From Chitinophagales bacterium (GTDB lineage Bacteria; Bacteroidota; Bacteroidia; Chitinophagales; JADIYW01), in NCBI GenBank assembly GCA_023957235.1, contig JAMLHI010000007.1, positions 1-64,000 of the forward strand: a stretch of 64,000 nucleotides of DNA, given 5' to 3'. Of this stretch, positions 34,891 to 42,612 are shown piece after piece. The notes under the pieces are model-generated. The model was not told where the DNA came from, searched no databases, and saw only the letters and a list, made by a program, of their open reading frames with translations. Both the position numbers and the translations under genes were made by a program. Numbering within the stretch: position 1 is the first letter of the stretch; each line of letters starts with the position of its first letter.

Positions 34891-34923
34891 AATAAGGTTT
34901 GACTATTGCAGCCAAACCTTATT
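34891..34923 (-). terminator. terminator of the T9SS protein gene
   Basis: AATAAGGTTTG (34891-34901) and CAAACCTTATT (34913-34923) form a perfect 11-base stem with an 11-base loop. On the reverse strand it is followed by a T-rich stretch. It lies 27 bases beyond the stop of the secreted protein gene and shields the miaB operon. Confidence 0.78.
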
Positions 34924-34949
34924 ATACTTTTGAATGAAGATTGGAATTA

Positions 34950-36083
34950 TTATTTGACTATAAAAGGTTTAGAAAAGCGAGGTTGGCTAGTACTCTGAAT
35001 GTCTAAAATATATAGTCCAGGTGCTAAATTGAAAGGAATATATGCAGTTTTACCATTGACGGACTGATTACTTACAATAGCTCCTAGCGTATTAAATATT
35101 CGCAGTTGAGCATGATTCATTTCGATAGGGAAAGTGATATTTAAATAATCTTTTGCAGGGTTGGGATAAATATTTGTATTTAAGGCAAACTCTTCTTTAA
35201 TCAAAGTGGAAGTTGGAACTGTTATAGATACTGCATTTGAAGGGTTGGATACTCCAGCTGAATTTTTAGCGCGTGTTTGATATAAATAAGTTTCTCCAGC
35301 TGTTACAGTAATATCTTCAAAAGATTTAATGTCAGGTCCTACCGAACCAACTTGTACATAGGTGCCAGCACCTCTTCCATTACCTAGAGATCTTTCAATA
35401 ATAAATTCGGATTCATTATTAGAATTGTCTTCCCATTCTAGAGTTACATATTGATTTTCTCCTCCAGAATGATAAGCAAGTAAACTACTAGGAGAGCTAG
35501 GTATCTCTACATTTCCAGCTTTAAAAGAAAGTGCATCTACTAACAAAAAAGAGTTATTACTTGAAGCAGATAATTCATCAGGAATTCCAATAAAAAATAT
35601 GATTTGAAGCGAATCAGGAGTGCTAGCTGAAGAATAAGTAAAAGGAAAATTTAATTGAGTATAAGTATCCTTAGTGCCTTCAAAATCACCTCCTGCAGCA
35701 CCAATAATTTCTCCATTTGCATTTGTTAGAGTGGCTAGTATCATGACAACATCCTTGCCTTCTGTATTGTATTTTACCCAAGCTGAAAACTCCTCTGGTC
35801 TTTCTTTATATGCAATTCCATTTCTTCCAATATTTGAAAGAGCTAAAGCAGATGCAACTAAATCAGAACTGCCCTGTATAGCAACTGGCTTTAAAAATGC
35901 AGCATATTTGCCTGAATGTGCATCATTGCTTTTTGTACATGCTCCCAAGTCATTTAATTGATCTAATGACCACCATCCTGTAGGGTCTTCATTGGCCCAT
36001 GATTCAAAATCTGGATTAGGCACTTGTGCTTTTAAAATAAATGCACATAATAAAATAGTAAAGAGTAAAAATTGCTTTTTCAT
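34950..36083 (-). CDS. secreted protein with FN3 domain and T9SS sorting domain
   Basis: The 377-residue protein has an N-terminal signal peptide (about 1-19, ending FILKAQ). Residues 20-190 are a beta-rich domain of the carbohydrate-binding/PCMD type (PNPDFESWANEDPTGWW, then jelly-roll strands). A fibronectin type III domain follows at about 200-295 (TLEWEDNSNNESEFIIERS, YLYQTRAKNSAG). The final 75 residues are a T9SS type A C-terminal domain (NIYPNPAKDYLNITFP, GLYILDIQS). The protein is expected to be exported across the outer membrane and attached or released. No catalytic residues are seen. It has its own terminator. Confidence 0.88.
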   Translation of the reverse strand: MKKQFLLFTILLCAFILKAQVPNPDFESWANEDPTGWWSLDQLNDLGACTKSNDAHSGKYAAFLKPVAIQGSSDLVASALALSNIGRNGIAYKERPEEFSAWVKYNTEGKDVVMILATLTNANGEIIGAAGGDFEGTKDTYTQLNFPFTYSSASTPDSLQIIFFIGIPDELSASSNNSFLLVDALSFKAGNVEIPSSPSSLLAYHSGGENQYVTLEWEDNSNNESEFIIERSLGNGRGAGTYVQVGSVGPDIKSFEDITVTAGETYLYQTRAKNSAGVSNPSNAVSITVPTSTLIKEEFALNTNIYPNPAKDYLNITFPIEMNHAQLRIFNTLGAIVSNQSVNGKTAYIPFNLAPGLYILDIQSTSQPRFSKPFIVK

Positions 36084-36270
36084 AATGTGAGTATAATTTA
36101 TTTAAAATTAATATGGAAAAATGTTAAAAGCAATAGAAGAGGTATATTATATTCAATATTTGTATATCGATTTATGATTGTAATTGTCCTTAAAATGGGA
36201 TACATTATTTTAAGCAATCTTCTCTATCATTGTCTGAACTGTCATTTCTCAATACTTCTTTCCTGAATAC

Positions 36271-36380
36271 CGTCATCTCGACCAAAGGGAGAGATCTCCT
36301 TTGGGAAAGCCTTTAATCTTAGAGATTTAGCTTCGCTGATTTTCAATTCTCACTCCACTGCGTTGCGTTTCGAAATGACG
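36271..36380. repeat. interspersed repeat, copy 1, with terminal inverted repeats
   Basis: 110 bases starting CGTCATCTCGA and ending TCGAAATGACG, i.e. imperfect terminal inverted repeats of about 11 bases. The interior is shared with the copy at 36470-36578 (AGAGATTTAGCTTCGC and TCTCACTCCACTGCG blocks). This is a short non-coding element. Confidence 0.75.
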
Positions 36381-36417
36381 GGACTATAAAACTTCTCAAT
36401 ACTTCTTTCATGAACAT

Positions 36418-36458
36418 CGTCACTTCGACGATAGAAGGAGTCTCTTTTAGGAACGCTG
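36418..36458. repeat. partial copy of the same interspersed repeat
   Basis: CGTCACTTCGA followed by AGAAGGAGTCTCTTT and GAACGCTG corresponds to the first 40 bases of the unit; the rest is absent. The 20 bases in front of it match those in front of copy 1, which places the copies in a tandem duplication of about 147 bases. Confidence 0.6.
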
Positions 36459-36469
36459 TTCATGAACAC

Positions 36470-36578
36470 CGTCATCTCGACTATAGGAGGAGTCTCTTTT
36501 GGGATCGCTGTAAATCTTAGAGATTTAGCTCCGCTGATTTTCAATTCTCACTCCACTGCGTTGCGTCTCGATATGACG
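36470..36578. repeat. interspersed repeat, copy 2 (full length)
   Basis: 109 bases from CGTCATCTCGA to TCGATATGACG. The interior blocks AGAGATTTAGCTCCGC and TCTCACTCCACTGCG are almost identical to copy 1. Confidence 0.75.
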
Positions 36579-36586
36579 TTTTTAAA

Positions 36587-36745
36587 AGTTCGATATGCCC
36601 AAGATTTATTGACTGGACGGTGAGGCATGCTTATTGAGCTTGCCGAAATACTCGAACCGTCATTTTGAAAGTAGTCATTTCGAGCATCTAGACAGGTGTT
36701 TCAGTGAGTTTATCGAACTGCTCGATGGCTAAGTCTCAATGACCG
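36587..36745. repeat. degenerate palindromic repeat region next to the acyl-CoA dehydrogenase stop
   Basis: The stretch has several short inverted and direct words: TTCGATATG, TTGAGCTTGCCGAAAT, CGAACCGTCATTTTG, GTCATTTCGAGC, TCAGTGAGTTTATCGAAC, CTCGATGG, and two CTCAATGACCG words at its end. It resembles the common TTCGATAAGCTCACTG-type intergenic repeats of Bacteroidota genomes. No gene is seen between 36084 and 36777 on either strand. Confidence 0.45.
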
Positions 36746-36777
36746 GAAAAGAACCTCAATGACCGATCACACTTCTG

Positions 36778-38295
36778 CTATAATTTTTTAAATAGTCCTC
36801 CAAATTCCATCATTTTCATCAATTCAGAAACTTTAATTTTGCCAGTCATAAAGGCTTCTTGAGGATTGATTTTTCCAGTTTTCACTGCGATATAGGTTTG
36901 GTCATCTGTTTCAACTATACAATCTACAGAAGTTGCATCTAAGTTACTATTAGACTGAATCTCTAAATTTCCATTGTTGATGACTACTAAATAATTGATA
37001 GAATCAAATTTAAAGAGCATTTTTAGGTTTTTGTCTTTCGCCTTATCAGCCTTAAATCTTGAAGGTAAAGTTGAAAAAATACTATCTACCGAATCATAAA
37101 TTGGCTGTTCTTTTGCATTGTTTGAAGTAGCTCTATCATAATTAGTGTCTTCTATAACCATTTTGGCAATGATTTCACGCATGATTTCCGAAGTGCCACC
37201 ACCAATAGTTCCAATCCTTGAATCACGAAAGGCTCTGGCTATTTTATAATCCTCCATATAGCCATATCCGCCGAAAAATTGTAATACTTGATAGGCTGTT
37301 TTGTCTGCTAATTCAGAAGCTAATAGTTTAGATATTGAGCTTTCTTTTACTGCATATTTTTTTTCATTATGCATTCTACAAGTTTGCAAAACATAGAATT
37401 TTGTAGCTTCTATTTCTGCAGCCAATTGAGCCACTCTATGTCTTAATACTTGAAATTTATTAATCGGTCTCCCAAATGCTTCACGCTCACTCATATACTT
37501 GATACCATAGTCTAACATACCTTCGCAAGCTGAATAACCCATTATCGAACCAGCCAAGCGCTCCAATTGCAATCCTCCCATCAAATAATAAAATCCTTTC
37601 CCTTCTTCTCCTAATAAATTTTTAGTAGGAATTTTTACATTGTCAAAATGCAATTCAGCAGTATCAGATGCATGCCATCCTAATTTTTTGAGTTTATTTT
37701 TGGTAATACCCTCACTATTCAAATCTAAAACTAACAAACTTACGCCCGCAGCTCCAGCACTTGGATTGGTTTTGCAAACCAATATCACAAAATGTCCATA
37801 AATACCATTGGTAATGAAAGTTTTACTTCCATTCACCACATAATTATCTCCTTCTTTAATGGCTTTTGTCTGAATATTTTGAACATCGCTTCCTGCACCA
37901 GGTTCAGTGATTCCAATACAACCAATTTTATCACCAGCAATGGCGGGCCGCATAAATTCTTCTTTCAAATAATCACTGCCATGATGTAAAATATAAGGTG
38001 TACTCATACAAGTCTGAACTGCTGCTGTAATGGCTAATCCACCAGAAAATACTTTAGATACTTCTTCTAACATCACAACGGTATAGAAAAAATCTAAATT
38101 GCTGCCACCGTATTCTTCTGGATAAGCTAATCCGAAATAGCCCATTTCTCCGAACTTTTTCCAAAATTCACGCGGTATTTTACCCTCTTGTTCCCATTGG
38201 TCAATATGTGGTGTGGCTTCTTTTTCTAAAAAATCTTTTATAGATTTTCTGAATGTTTCATGGTCCTCGTTAAAGTAATAAGATAGTGCTGACAT
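36778..38295 (-). CDS. acyl-CoA dehydrogenase with C-terminal SCP2 domain (paralogue 1)
   Basis: 505 residues. The acyl-CoA dehydrogenase fold runs through about residue 385: ITEPGAGSDV, the FAD-binding W/S-D-T-A motif (GWHASDTAE), REAFGRPINKFQVLRHRVA, and FGGYGYMEDYKIARAFRDSR. The glutamate of MCAD (Y-E-G-T) is Gly here (GGGTSE, about 365-369), whereas Glu245 in LERL occupies the isovaleryl-CoA/long-chain dehydrogenase position. The last 110 residues (about 395-505) look like an SCP2/sterol-carrier domain. It oxidises an acyl-CoA to the enoyl-CoA. It lies at the end of a reverse catabolic cluster. Confidence 0.92.
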   Translation of the reverse strand: MSALSYYFNEDHETFRKSIKDFLEKEATPHIDQWEQEGKIPREFWKKFGEMGYFGLAYPEEYGGSNLDFFYTVVMLEEVSKVFSGGLAITAAVQTCMSTPYILHHGSDYLKEEFMRPAIAGDKIGCIGITEPGAGSDVQNIQTKAIKEGDNYVVNGSKTFITNGIYGHFVILVCKTNPSAGAAGVSLLVLDLNSEGITKNKLKKLGWHASDTAELHFDNVKIPTKNLLGEEGKGFYYLMGGLQLERLAGSIMGYSACEGMLDYGIKYMSEREAFGRPINKFQVLRHRVAQLAAEIEATKFYVLQTCRMHNEKKYAVKESSISKLLASELADKTAYQVLQFFGGYGYMEDYKIARAFRDSRIGTIGGGTSEIMREIIAKMVIEDTNYDRATSNNAKEQPIYDSVDSIFSTLPSRFKADKAKDKNLKMLFKFDSINYLVVINNGNLEIQSNSNLDATSVDCIVETDDQTYIAVKTGKINPQEAFMTGKIKVSELMKMMEFGGLFKKL

Positions 38296-38334
38296 GTTTA
38301 ATTTAGTAATTTAATAATTTAACAATGAAGTGAT

Positions 38335-38694
38335 TTAAGAATGATTACTTAATTTTTTTGATGTGCTAATAATTTTAGCTAATATTTTTCTGATTTCAAG
38401 GAGGTCGGCAATTAAATTATCACAATCAGGATAACTATCAACTGCTTTACATATTTCTAACCAGTATTCTGTTTCTTCTAATTCTTTTAAAGCTATTTTT
38501 ATTTTATGAATAAAATCGGATTTACTTTCTGCATTTTGTGCTTCTTTGATATTTGCACCGATAGATGTTCCAGATTTTAATAACTGTTTAGAAATAACAT
38601 ATTTTCTTTTCGTTTCTAATAATTCACAATACAAAACGATTTGAACAGAAAAATTAAAAGTAAGTGTTAGAATAATATTTTCCTTTCTATCCAT
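38335..38694 (-). CDS. four-helix bundle protein (23S rRNA IVS-type family)
   Basis: This 119-residue protein matches the small four-helix bundle family that is also encoded in 23S rRNA intervening sequences: LETKRKYVISKQLLKSGTSIGANIKEAQNA, then SDFIHKIKIALKELEETEYWLEI, and a C-terminal helix. The family's role is unknown; it forms oligomeric helical assemblies. It begins on the last base of the preceding acyl-CoA dehydrogenase stop (TAATG overlap), so it is translationally coupled to it. It lies between two paralogous dehydrogenases. Confidence 0.85.
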   Translation of the reverse strand: MDRKENIILTLTFNFSVQIVLYCELLETKRKYVISKQLLKSGTSIGANIKEAQNAESKSDFIHKIKIALKELEETEYWLEICKAVDSYPDCDNLIADLLEIRKILAKIISTSKKLSNHS

Positions 38695-40214
38695 TACTGA
38701 ATTATTTCATTACTAAATTTCTTCATTAATGAATTAAACTGCATCATTTTGCCTAAATCAGAAACTTTAACCTTTCCAGACATGAATGCTTCTTGTGGGT
38801 TTTGTTTTCCAGTCTCAATAGCAATATAAGTTTCTGTGTTCGTATTAATTATTAGGTCGTAAGTGTTATGCGTTTTTTCTTTTTGGACAGTCAAATTCCC
38901 ATCTTTAATGATAAGCGAATAAAACAAATTGTTTTCAAATTCAAAAAGAATATCCATTTGTACACTTTCAGCTTTTTCCTTCTTCAATCTATCAGGCAAA
39001 GTCGCAAACAATTCTTCAATAGTAATGCTTTTTTGAGGAGAATTTTGATCTGTGGATTGATAACTTTTATCATCGATTACCATTTTTGCAATAATCTCAC
39101 ACATGATTTCAGATGTTCCTCCTCCAATTGTGCCTAATCTAGAATCTCTGAAAAATCGAGCTGCTTTGTACTCTTCCATATAACCGTATCCACCAAACAT
39201 TTGCAAACATTGATAAGCTAATTTATCTGATAATTCTGTTGCTAACAGTTTAGACATAGAAGCTTCTTTGACACAATATTTCTTCTCACTATGCATTTGA
39301 CAAACCAAATAAGTATAAGTTTTAATGCTTTCTAATTCAGCACTCAATTGAGCAATTCTATGCCTTAAAACTTGAAATTTATTGATAGATTTTCCAAAAG
39401 CCTTACGTTCACTCATATATTGTAAAGTATATTGCATCATTAATTCGGAAGAACTAATCGCACCCAACGACATCGTTAATCTTTCTAATTCAAACCGTTG
39501 CATGATATAATAAAACCCTTTATTCTCTTCACCTAATAAATTTGTGATAGGAACTTCAACGTTATCGAAAGCAATTTCGGCGGTATCACTTGCACGCCAA
39601 CCTAACTTATTCAAATTATTTCGACTTACACCTTTTTCATTTCCTTCTACCAATATCATAGAAATGCCACTTGCACCTTCGCCAGTTTTACAAGCGACAA
39701 TCATAAAATCTGCTAAATAGCCATTCGTGATAAAACATTTACTTCCATTGATGATATATTTATCGCCATGCTTCGTTGCGGTCGTTTTGATTCCTGCAAC
39801 ATCGCTCCCTGCGTGAGGTTCTGTGATAGCCAAACAGCCTACTATTTCTCCTGCAATAGCCTTCGCTAAATATTTATCTTTCAAATCTTTTGATGCTTCA
39901 TATTTCATGTGAGAAAGTGCTAAATAGGGATGTGCAGAAACACTAGCACTAAAACCGCCACTCCAACATTTGGCGACTTCTTCAATAAATATCACATCAT
40001 ACCAGAAATCTAAATTGGAACCACCATATTCTTCTTCTTGAGTTAGTCCGAAGAAGCCCATTTCTCCAAATTTCTTATAGATTTCTCTTGGAACACAACC
40101 ATCTTCTTCCCATTGCTCGACATGTGGTATAACAGAGGCATCTAAAAAATCTCTTAATGTTTTTCGGAATAGTTGATGTTCTTCGGTTAGGTAATATTGT
40201 TCTAATGCTGTCAT
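38694..40214 (-). CDS. acyl-CoA dehydrogenase with C-terminal SCP2 domain (paralogue 2)
   Basis: 506 residues and colinear with the 36778-38295 gene over the whole length: TEPHAGSDV, GWRASDTAE, RKAFGKSINKFQVLRHRIA, FGGYGYMEEYKAARFFRDSR, TIGGGTSEIM. The candidate catalytic base is Glu244 in LERL; the MCAD-type Glu is again Gly. The SCP2-like tail (about 400-500) ends GKVKVSDLGKMMQFNSL. The two genes look like an old tandem duplication. Isovaleryl-CoA or another branched/short acyl-CoA is the likely substrate from neighbours. Confidence 0.92.
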   Translation of the reverse strand: MTALEQYYLTEEHQLFRKTLRDFLDASVIPHVEQWEEDGCVPREIYKKFGEMGFFGLTQEEEYGGSNLDFWYDVIFIEEVAKCWSGGFSASVSAHPYLALSHMKYEASKDLKDKYLAKAIAGEIVGCLAITEPHAGSDVAGIKTTATKHGDKYIINGSKCFITNGYLADFMIVACKTGEGASGISMILVEGNEKGVSRNNLNKLGWRASDTAEIAFDNVEVPITNLLGEENKGFYYIMQRFELERLTMSLGAISSSELMMQYTLQYMSERKAFGKSINKFQVLRHRIAQLSAELESIKTYTYLVCQMHSEKKYCVKEASMSKLLATELSDKLAYQCLQMFGGYGYMEEYKAARFFRDSRLGTIGGGTSEIMCEIIAKMVIDDKSYQSTDQNSPQKSITIEELFATLPDRLKKEKAESVQMDILFEFENNLFYSLIIKDGNLTVQKEKTHNTYDLIINTNTETYIAIETGKQNPQEAFMSGKVKVSDLGKMMQFNSLMKKFSNEIIQ

Positions 40215-40271
40215 ATTTTTATTTTTTTCTCTCTGATACTAAGAACACGAAGTTTTATAGTTTTAATTATC

Positions 40272-41138
40272 CTATTGATTTATCGTTTTTAAATTTAACA
40301 TTTCTCTTGTTTCTGCAATACTTGCAATTTCTCTATCTAACATCCGTGCCAATTTTACGCCCCATTCTACACATTCACCATTTGACTTTGCCATTTCACC
40401 GTTGGGTAAATAAAAATTATCTTCCAAGCCTACACGAAAATTTCCACCCATAGTACAAGCGGTTGCTGCCAACTGCCATTGTTTTCTGCTAATGCCTATC
40501 ACTTGCCAAAATGCACCTTCTGGCACTTGTTTGATTTGATGAATCAAGTTTTCTGTAGTAGCCGGAATCCCTCCAAGCACACCCATTACCAAACTATAAC
40601 AAGCATTGTCAGGAATTAAGCCCATTTCACGAAGTGGTTCAACATTATAAATATGTCCAGTGTCAAAACATTCCATTTCTGGACAAATATTATTTTCATT
40701 CATCGTTTTGACCACTTTTATCATTGTATCAAATGAGTTTTCAAACACGGCGTTCCAATAAAATTGTTTTTGTTTTTTTGAAAAAATGGCATAGTTCATA
40801 CTTCCCATATTGAATGCTGCCATATCTGGTTTAGTAACTGGTAAATGCTTTATTCTCTCTTGAACTGAAAGTCCAATAGCACCAGTAGAAAAATTGATAA
40901 TCACATCAGCAGAATGTTTGCGAACTTCCGCTTTTATTTCTTCAAATACTTCAGTTCTCCAGCTTGGAATACCGTTATCTTCTCTTGCATGAATATGTAC
41001 GATACTCGCACCGGCATCTACAGCACGTTTAGCTTCTTCACCAAGTTCTTTCGGTGTATAAGGAATTGCAGGACAATGTGCTCTGTTAGTAGCAGCACCT
41101 GTAAGCGCCGCACTTAATATTAGTTTTTTGTTTGTCAT
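40272..41138 (-). CDS. beta-keto acid cleavage enzyme (BKACE / Kce family)
   Basis: A 288-residue TIM-barrel protein of the 3-keto-5-aminohexanoate cleavage family. Zinc ligands H48 and H50 are in IVHIHARED and E239 is in VGLEDNFYLP; the N-terminal SAALTGAATNRAHCPAIP strand is typical. BKACE enzymes transfer the acyl part of a beta-keto acid to acetyl-CoA, giving an acyl-CoA and acetoacetate. The founding member acts in lysine fermentation, but no other lysine-fermentation gene is here. Context suggests a role in branched-chain acyl-CoA breakdown. It is 33 bases after the crotonase gene. Confidence 0.9.
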   Translation of the reverse strand: MTNKKLILSAALTGAATNRAHCPAIPYTPKELGEEAKRAVDAGASIVHIHAREDNGIPSWRTEVFEEIKAEVRKHSADVIINFSTGAIGLSVQERIKHLPVTKPDMAAFNMGSMNYAIFSKKQKQFYWNAVFENSFDTMIKVVKTMNENNICPEMECFDTGHIYNVEPLREMGLIPDNACYSLVMGVLGGIPATTENLIHQIKQVPEGAFWQVIGISRKQWQLAATACTMGGNFRVGLEDNFYLPNGEMAKSNGECVEWGVKLARMLDREIASIAETREMLNLKTINQ

Positions 41139-41171
41139 GATATTATTTTATTTCTTCGTGTTTTTAATAAT

Positions 41172-41996
41172 TTATTCGCCTTTCCATTCAGGCTTTCGTT
41201 TTTCTTTGAATGCCAAAAGACCTTCTGTGGCATCTTTACTTTTTAGGCAGTCCATCAACATTGAATGTAAATATTTATGTTTTTCTTCAGCATTTTTTGT
41301 TTTCATTTCTTGGAATGCTTTTAAACCTAAGCGTAAAGCAGTTGGCGATTGCTCTTTGATTTCTACAATTAATTCTTGTACTCTTGATGCTAAATTTTCT
41401 TCTTTCACAACTTCAGATACAATTCCAATTTCTTGAGCCTCTTTAGCATTTAAAATTTTTGCTCTTATACATAAATCTAATAGCTGTCTTGCTGACATTA
41501 AAGGCTCTAAAGTTGCCATTACTTGAAAAGGGAAAATGCCTCTTTTTACTTCTGGCAAGCCAAATTTTGCAGACTCAACTGCAATAACGTGTGTGCAGCC
41601 GCCTATCATTAAAAAGCCACCAGCATATACATCAGCGTGTACTTGTGCGATACAAGGCTTGTGTAATCCATTGAATTCATCGCCTAACTTAATGACATCT
41701 TTAGGCATTGGAATTGTCGATGCTTTTTCAGCAATATTTTCTCCAGCAAATGCTTTTAAATCGGCGCCAGCACAAAAAGTAAGTCCATTAGCTTTTAATA
41801 CTACACACCAAATAGCATTGTTGTAATGCGCATAGGCTAATGCATAGGCAAGTTCATTGACTAAGAATAAATGAAATGCATTTCGTTTTTCAGGACGATT
41901 CAATGTTATGGTTAATACATTATCATTCTCTTCTACGATGATATAAGCGAAGTTTTGTGATGTGAAATTGCTTGTTTGTTCTTGTGTGTATTGCAT
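41172..41996 (-). CDS. enoyl-CoA hydratase/isomerase family protein, one catalytic Glu missing
   Basis: A 274-residue crotonase-fold protein: NRPEKRNAF, FCAGADLKAF (oxyanion hole), AGGFLMIGGC and FGLPEVKRGIF. In typical hydratases one Glu follows the GGG(C/L) turn and the second is in the LPE segment. By direct comparison the first position is Leu129 here, while Glu149 (LPEV) is kept. A single glutamate is the state of enoyl-CoA isomerases rather than hydratases. From its place beside a 3-methylcrotonyl-CoA carboxylase pair one would expect 3-methylglutaconyl-CoA hydratase, so the function is open. Confidence 0.85.
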   Translation of the reverse strand: MQYTQEQTSNFTSQNFAYIIVEENDNVLTITLNRPEKRNAFHLFLVNELAYALAYAHYNNAIWCVVLKANGLTFCAGADLKAFAGENIAEKASTIPMPKDVIKLGDEFNGLHKPCIAQVHADVYAGGFLMIGGCTHVIAVESAKFGLPEVKRGIFPFQVMATLEPLMSARQLLDLCIRAKILNAKEAQEIGIVSEVVKEENLASRVQELIVEIKEQSPTALRLGLKAFQEMKTKNAEEKHKYLHSMLMDCLKSKDATEGLLAFKEKRKPEWKGE

Positions 41997-42022
41997 TATG
42001 ATTTATTGTTTTAATTTATCGT

Positions 42023-42246
42023 GTCATTCCTGCGAAAGCGGGAATCTCATTGTTCGTTGTTTATTTTCATGTGAGATTCCCTTTTGCAAGGGAATGACAT
42101 TTTTTCTTAGTGTCATTCCAGCGAAAGCGGGAATCTTATAGTGTTTTGTTTTAATTATTTTTCTTCTGTTTTTTCGTGTGAGATTCCCTTTTACAAGGGA
42201 ATGACATTTTTTCTTAGTGTCATTTCCACGAAAGTGGGAATCTCAT
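42023..42246. repeat. left block of paired-hairpin (BIME-like) repeats
   Basis: Unit 1 is at 42023-42098 and unit 2 at 42112-42205; unit 3 is only a left arm, 42219-42246. Each full unit is GTCATTCC...GGAATCTCA, a spacer of 20-40 bases, then TGAGATTCCC...GGGAATGAC. Each arm is itself a hairpin (for example TTCCTGC-GAAA-GCGGGAA; ATTCCCTT-TTGC-AAGGGAAT), and the two arms are inverted copies of one another. Units are joined by the same 13-base spacer (ATTTTTTCTTAGT). Confidence 0.9.
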
Positions 42247-42599
42247 TTTTTTATTGAGTAATATTTTTTAGTTTCTAAATAATCGATAACATCACTTTCA
42301 GAATACCAGTCTTTTGCTAAATCAATTCGTTCTTTGTTTATTGTGACAATCAATTCGTCTTTCCATTTTCTATTCCATTTTTTCAATTGTTTTTCTCTAA
42401 GTATAGCATCATTGATATCTTTAAATTCCTCATAGTAAATTAGTTTTTTTATTTTATATTTTTTAGTAAAAACAGAGCCATCACCTTGTTTGTGTTGTAA
42501 AATTCGATACCAGATGTTGCTTGTTACTCCAATGTATATGACATTTCCAAGATTGTTGGAAATAATATATATGCATGGTTGTTTTTTGTCTATTCTCAT
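42243..42599 (-). CDS. GIY-YIG nuclease family protein embedded in repeat array
   Basis: This 118-residue single-domain protein has the GIY-YIG elements: IYII (Y11), VIYIGVTSN (Y22-I23-G24), catalytic Arg R32 (YRILQH), and catalytic Glu E69 (REKQLKKW). The tail is basic and about 45 residues long. This is the small UvrC-N/YhbQ-like class with unknown cellular role; nuclease activity is expected. The stop codon TGA lies inside the left arm of repeat unit 3, and the next complete repeat begins 14 bases upstream of the start. The whole gene thus sits within the array and splits the catabolic operon. Confidence 0.9.
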   Translation of the reverse strand: MRIDKKQPCIYIISNNLGNVIYIGVTSNIWYRILQHKQGDGSVFTKKYKIKKLIYYEEFKDINDAILREKQLKKWNRKWKDELIVTINKERIDLAKDWYSESDVIDYLETKKYYSIKK

Positions 42600-42612
42600 T
42601 TTATATTTTTAT

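Noticed and set aside
36350..36544. 64-codon reverse frame in the second repeat island
   Set aside because: It lies entirely inside the duplicated non-coding repeats and has no natural protein composition.
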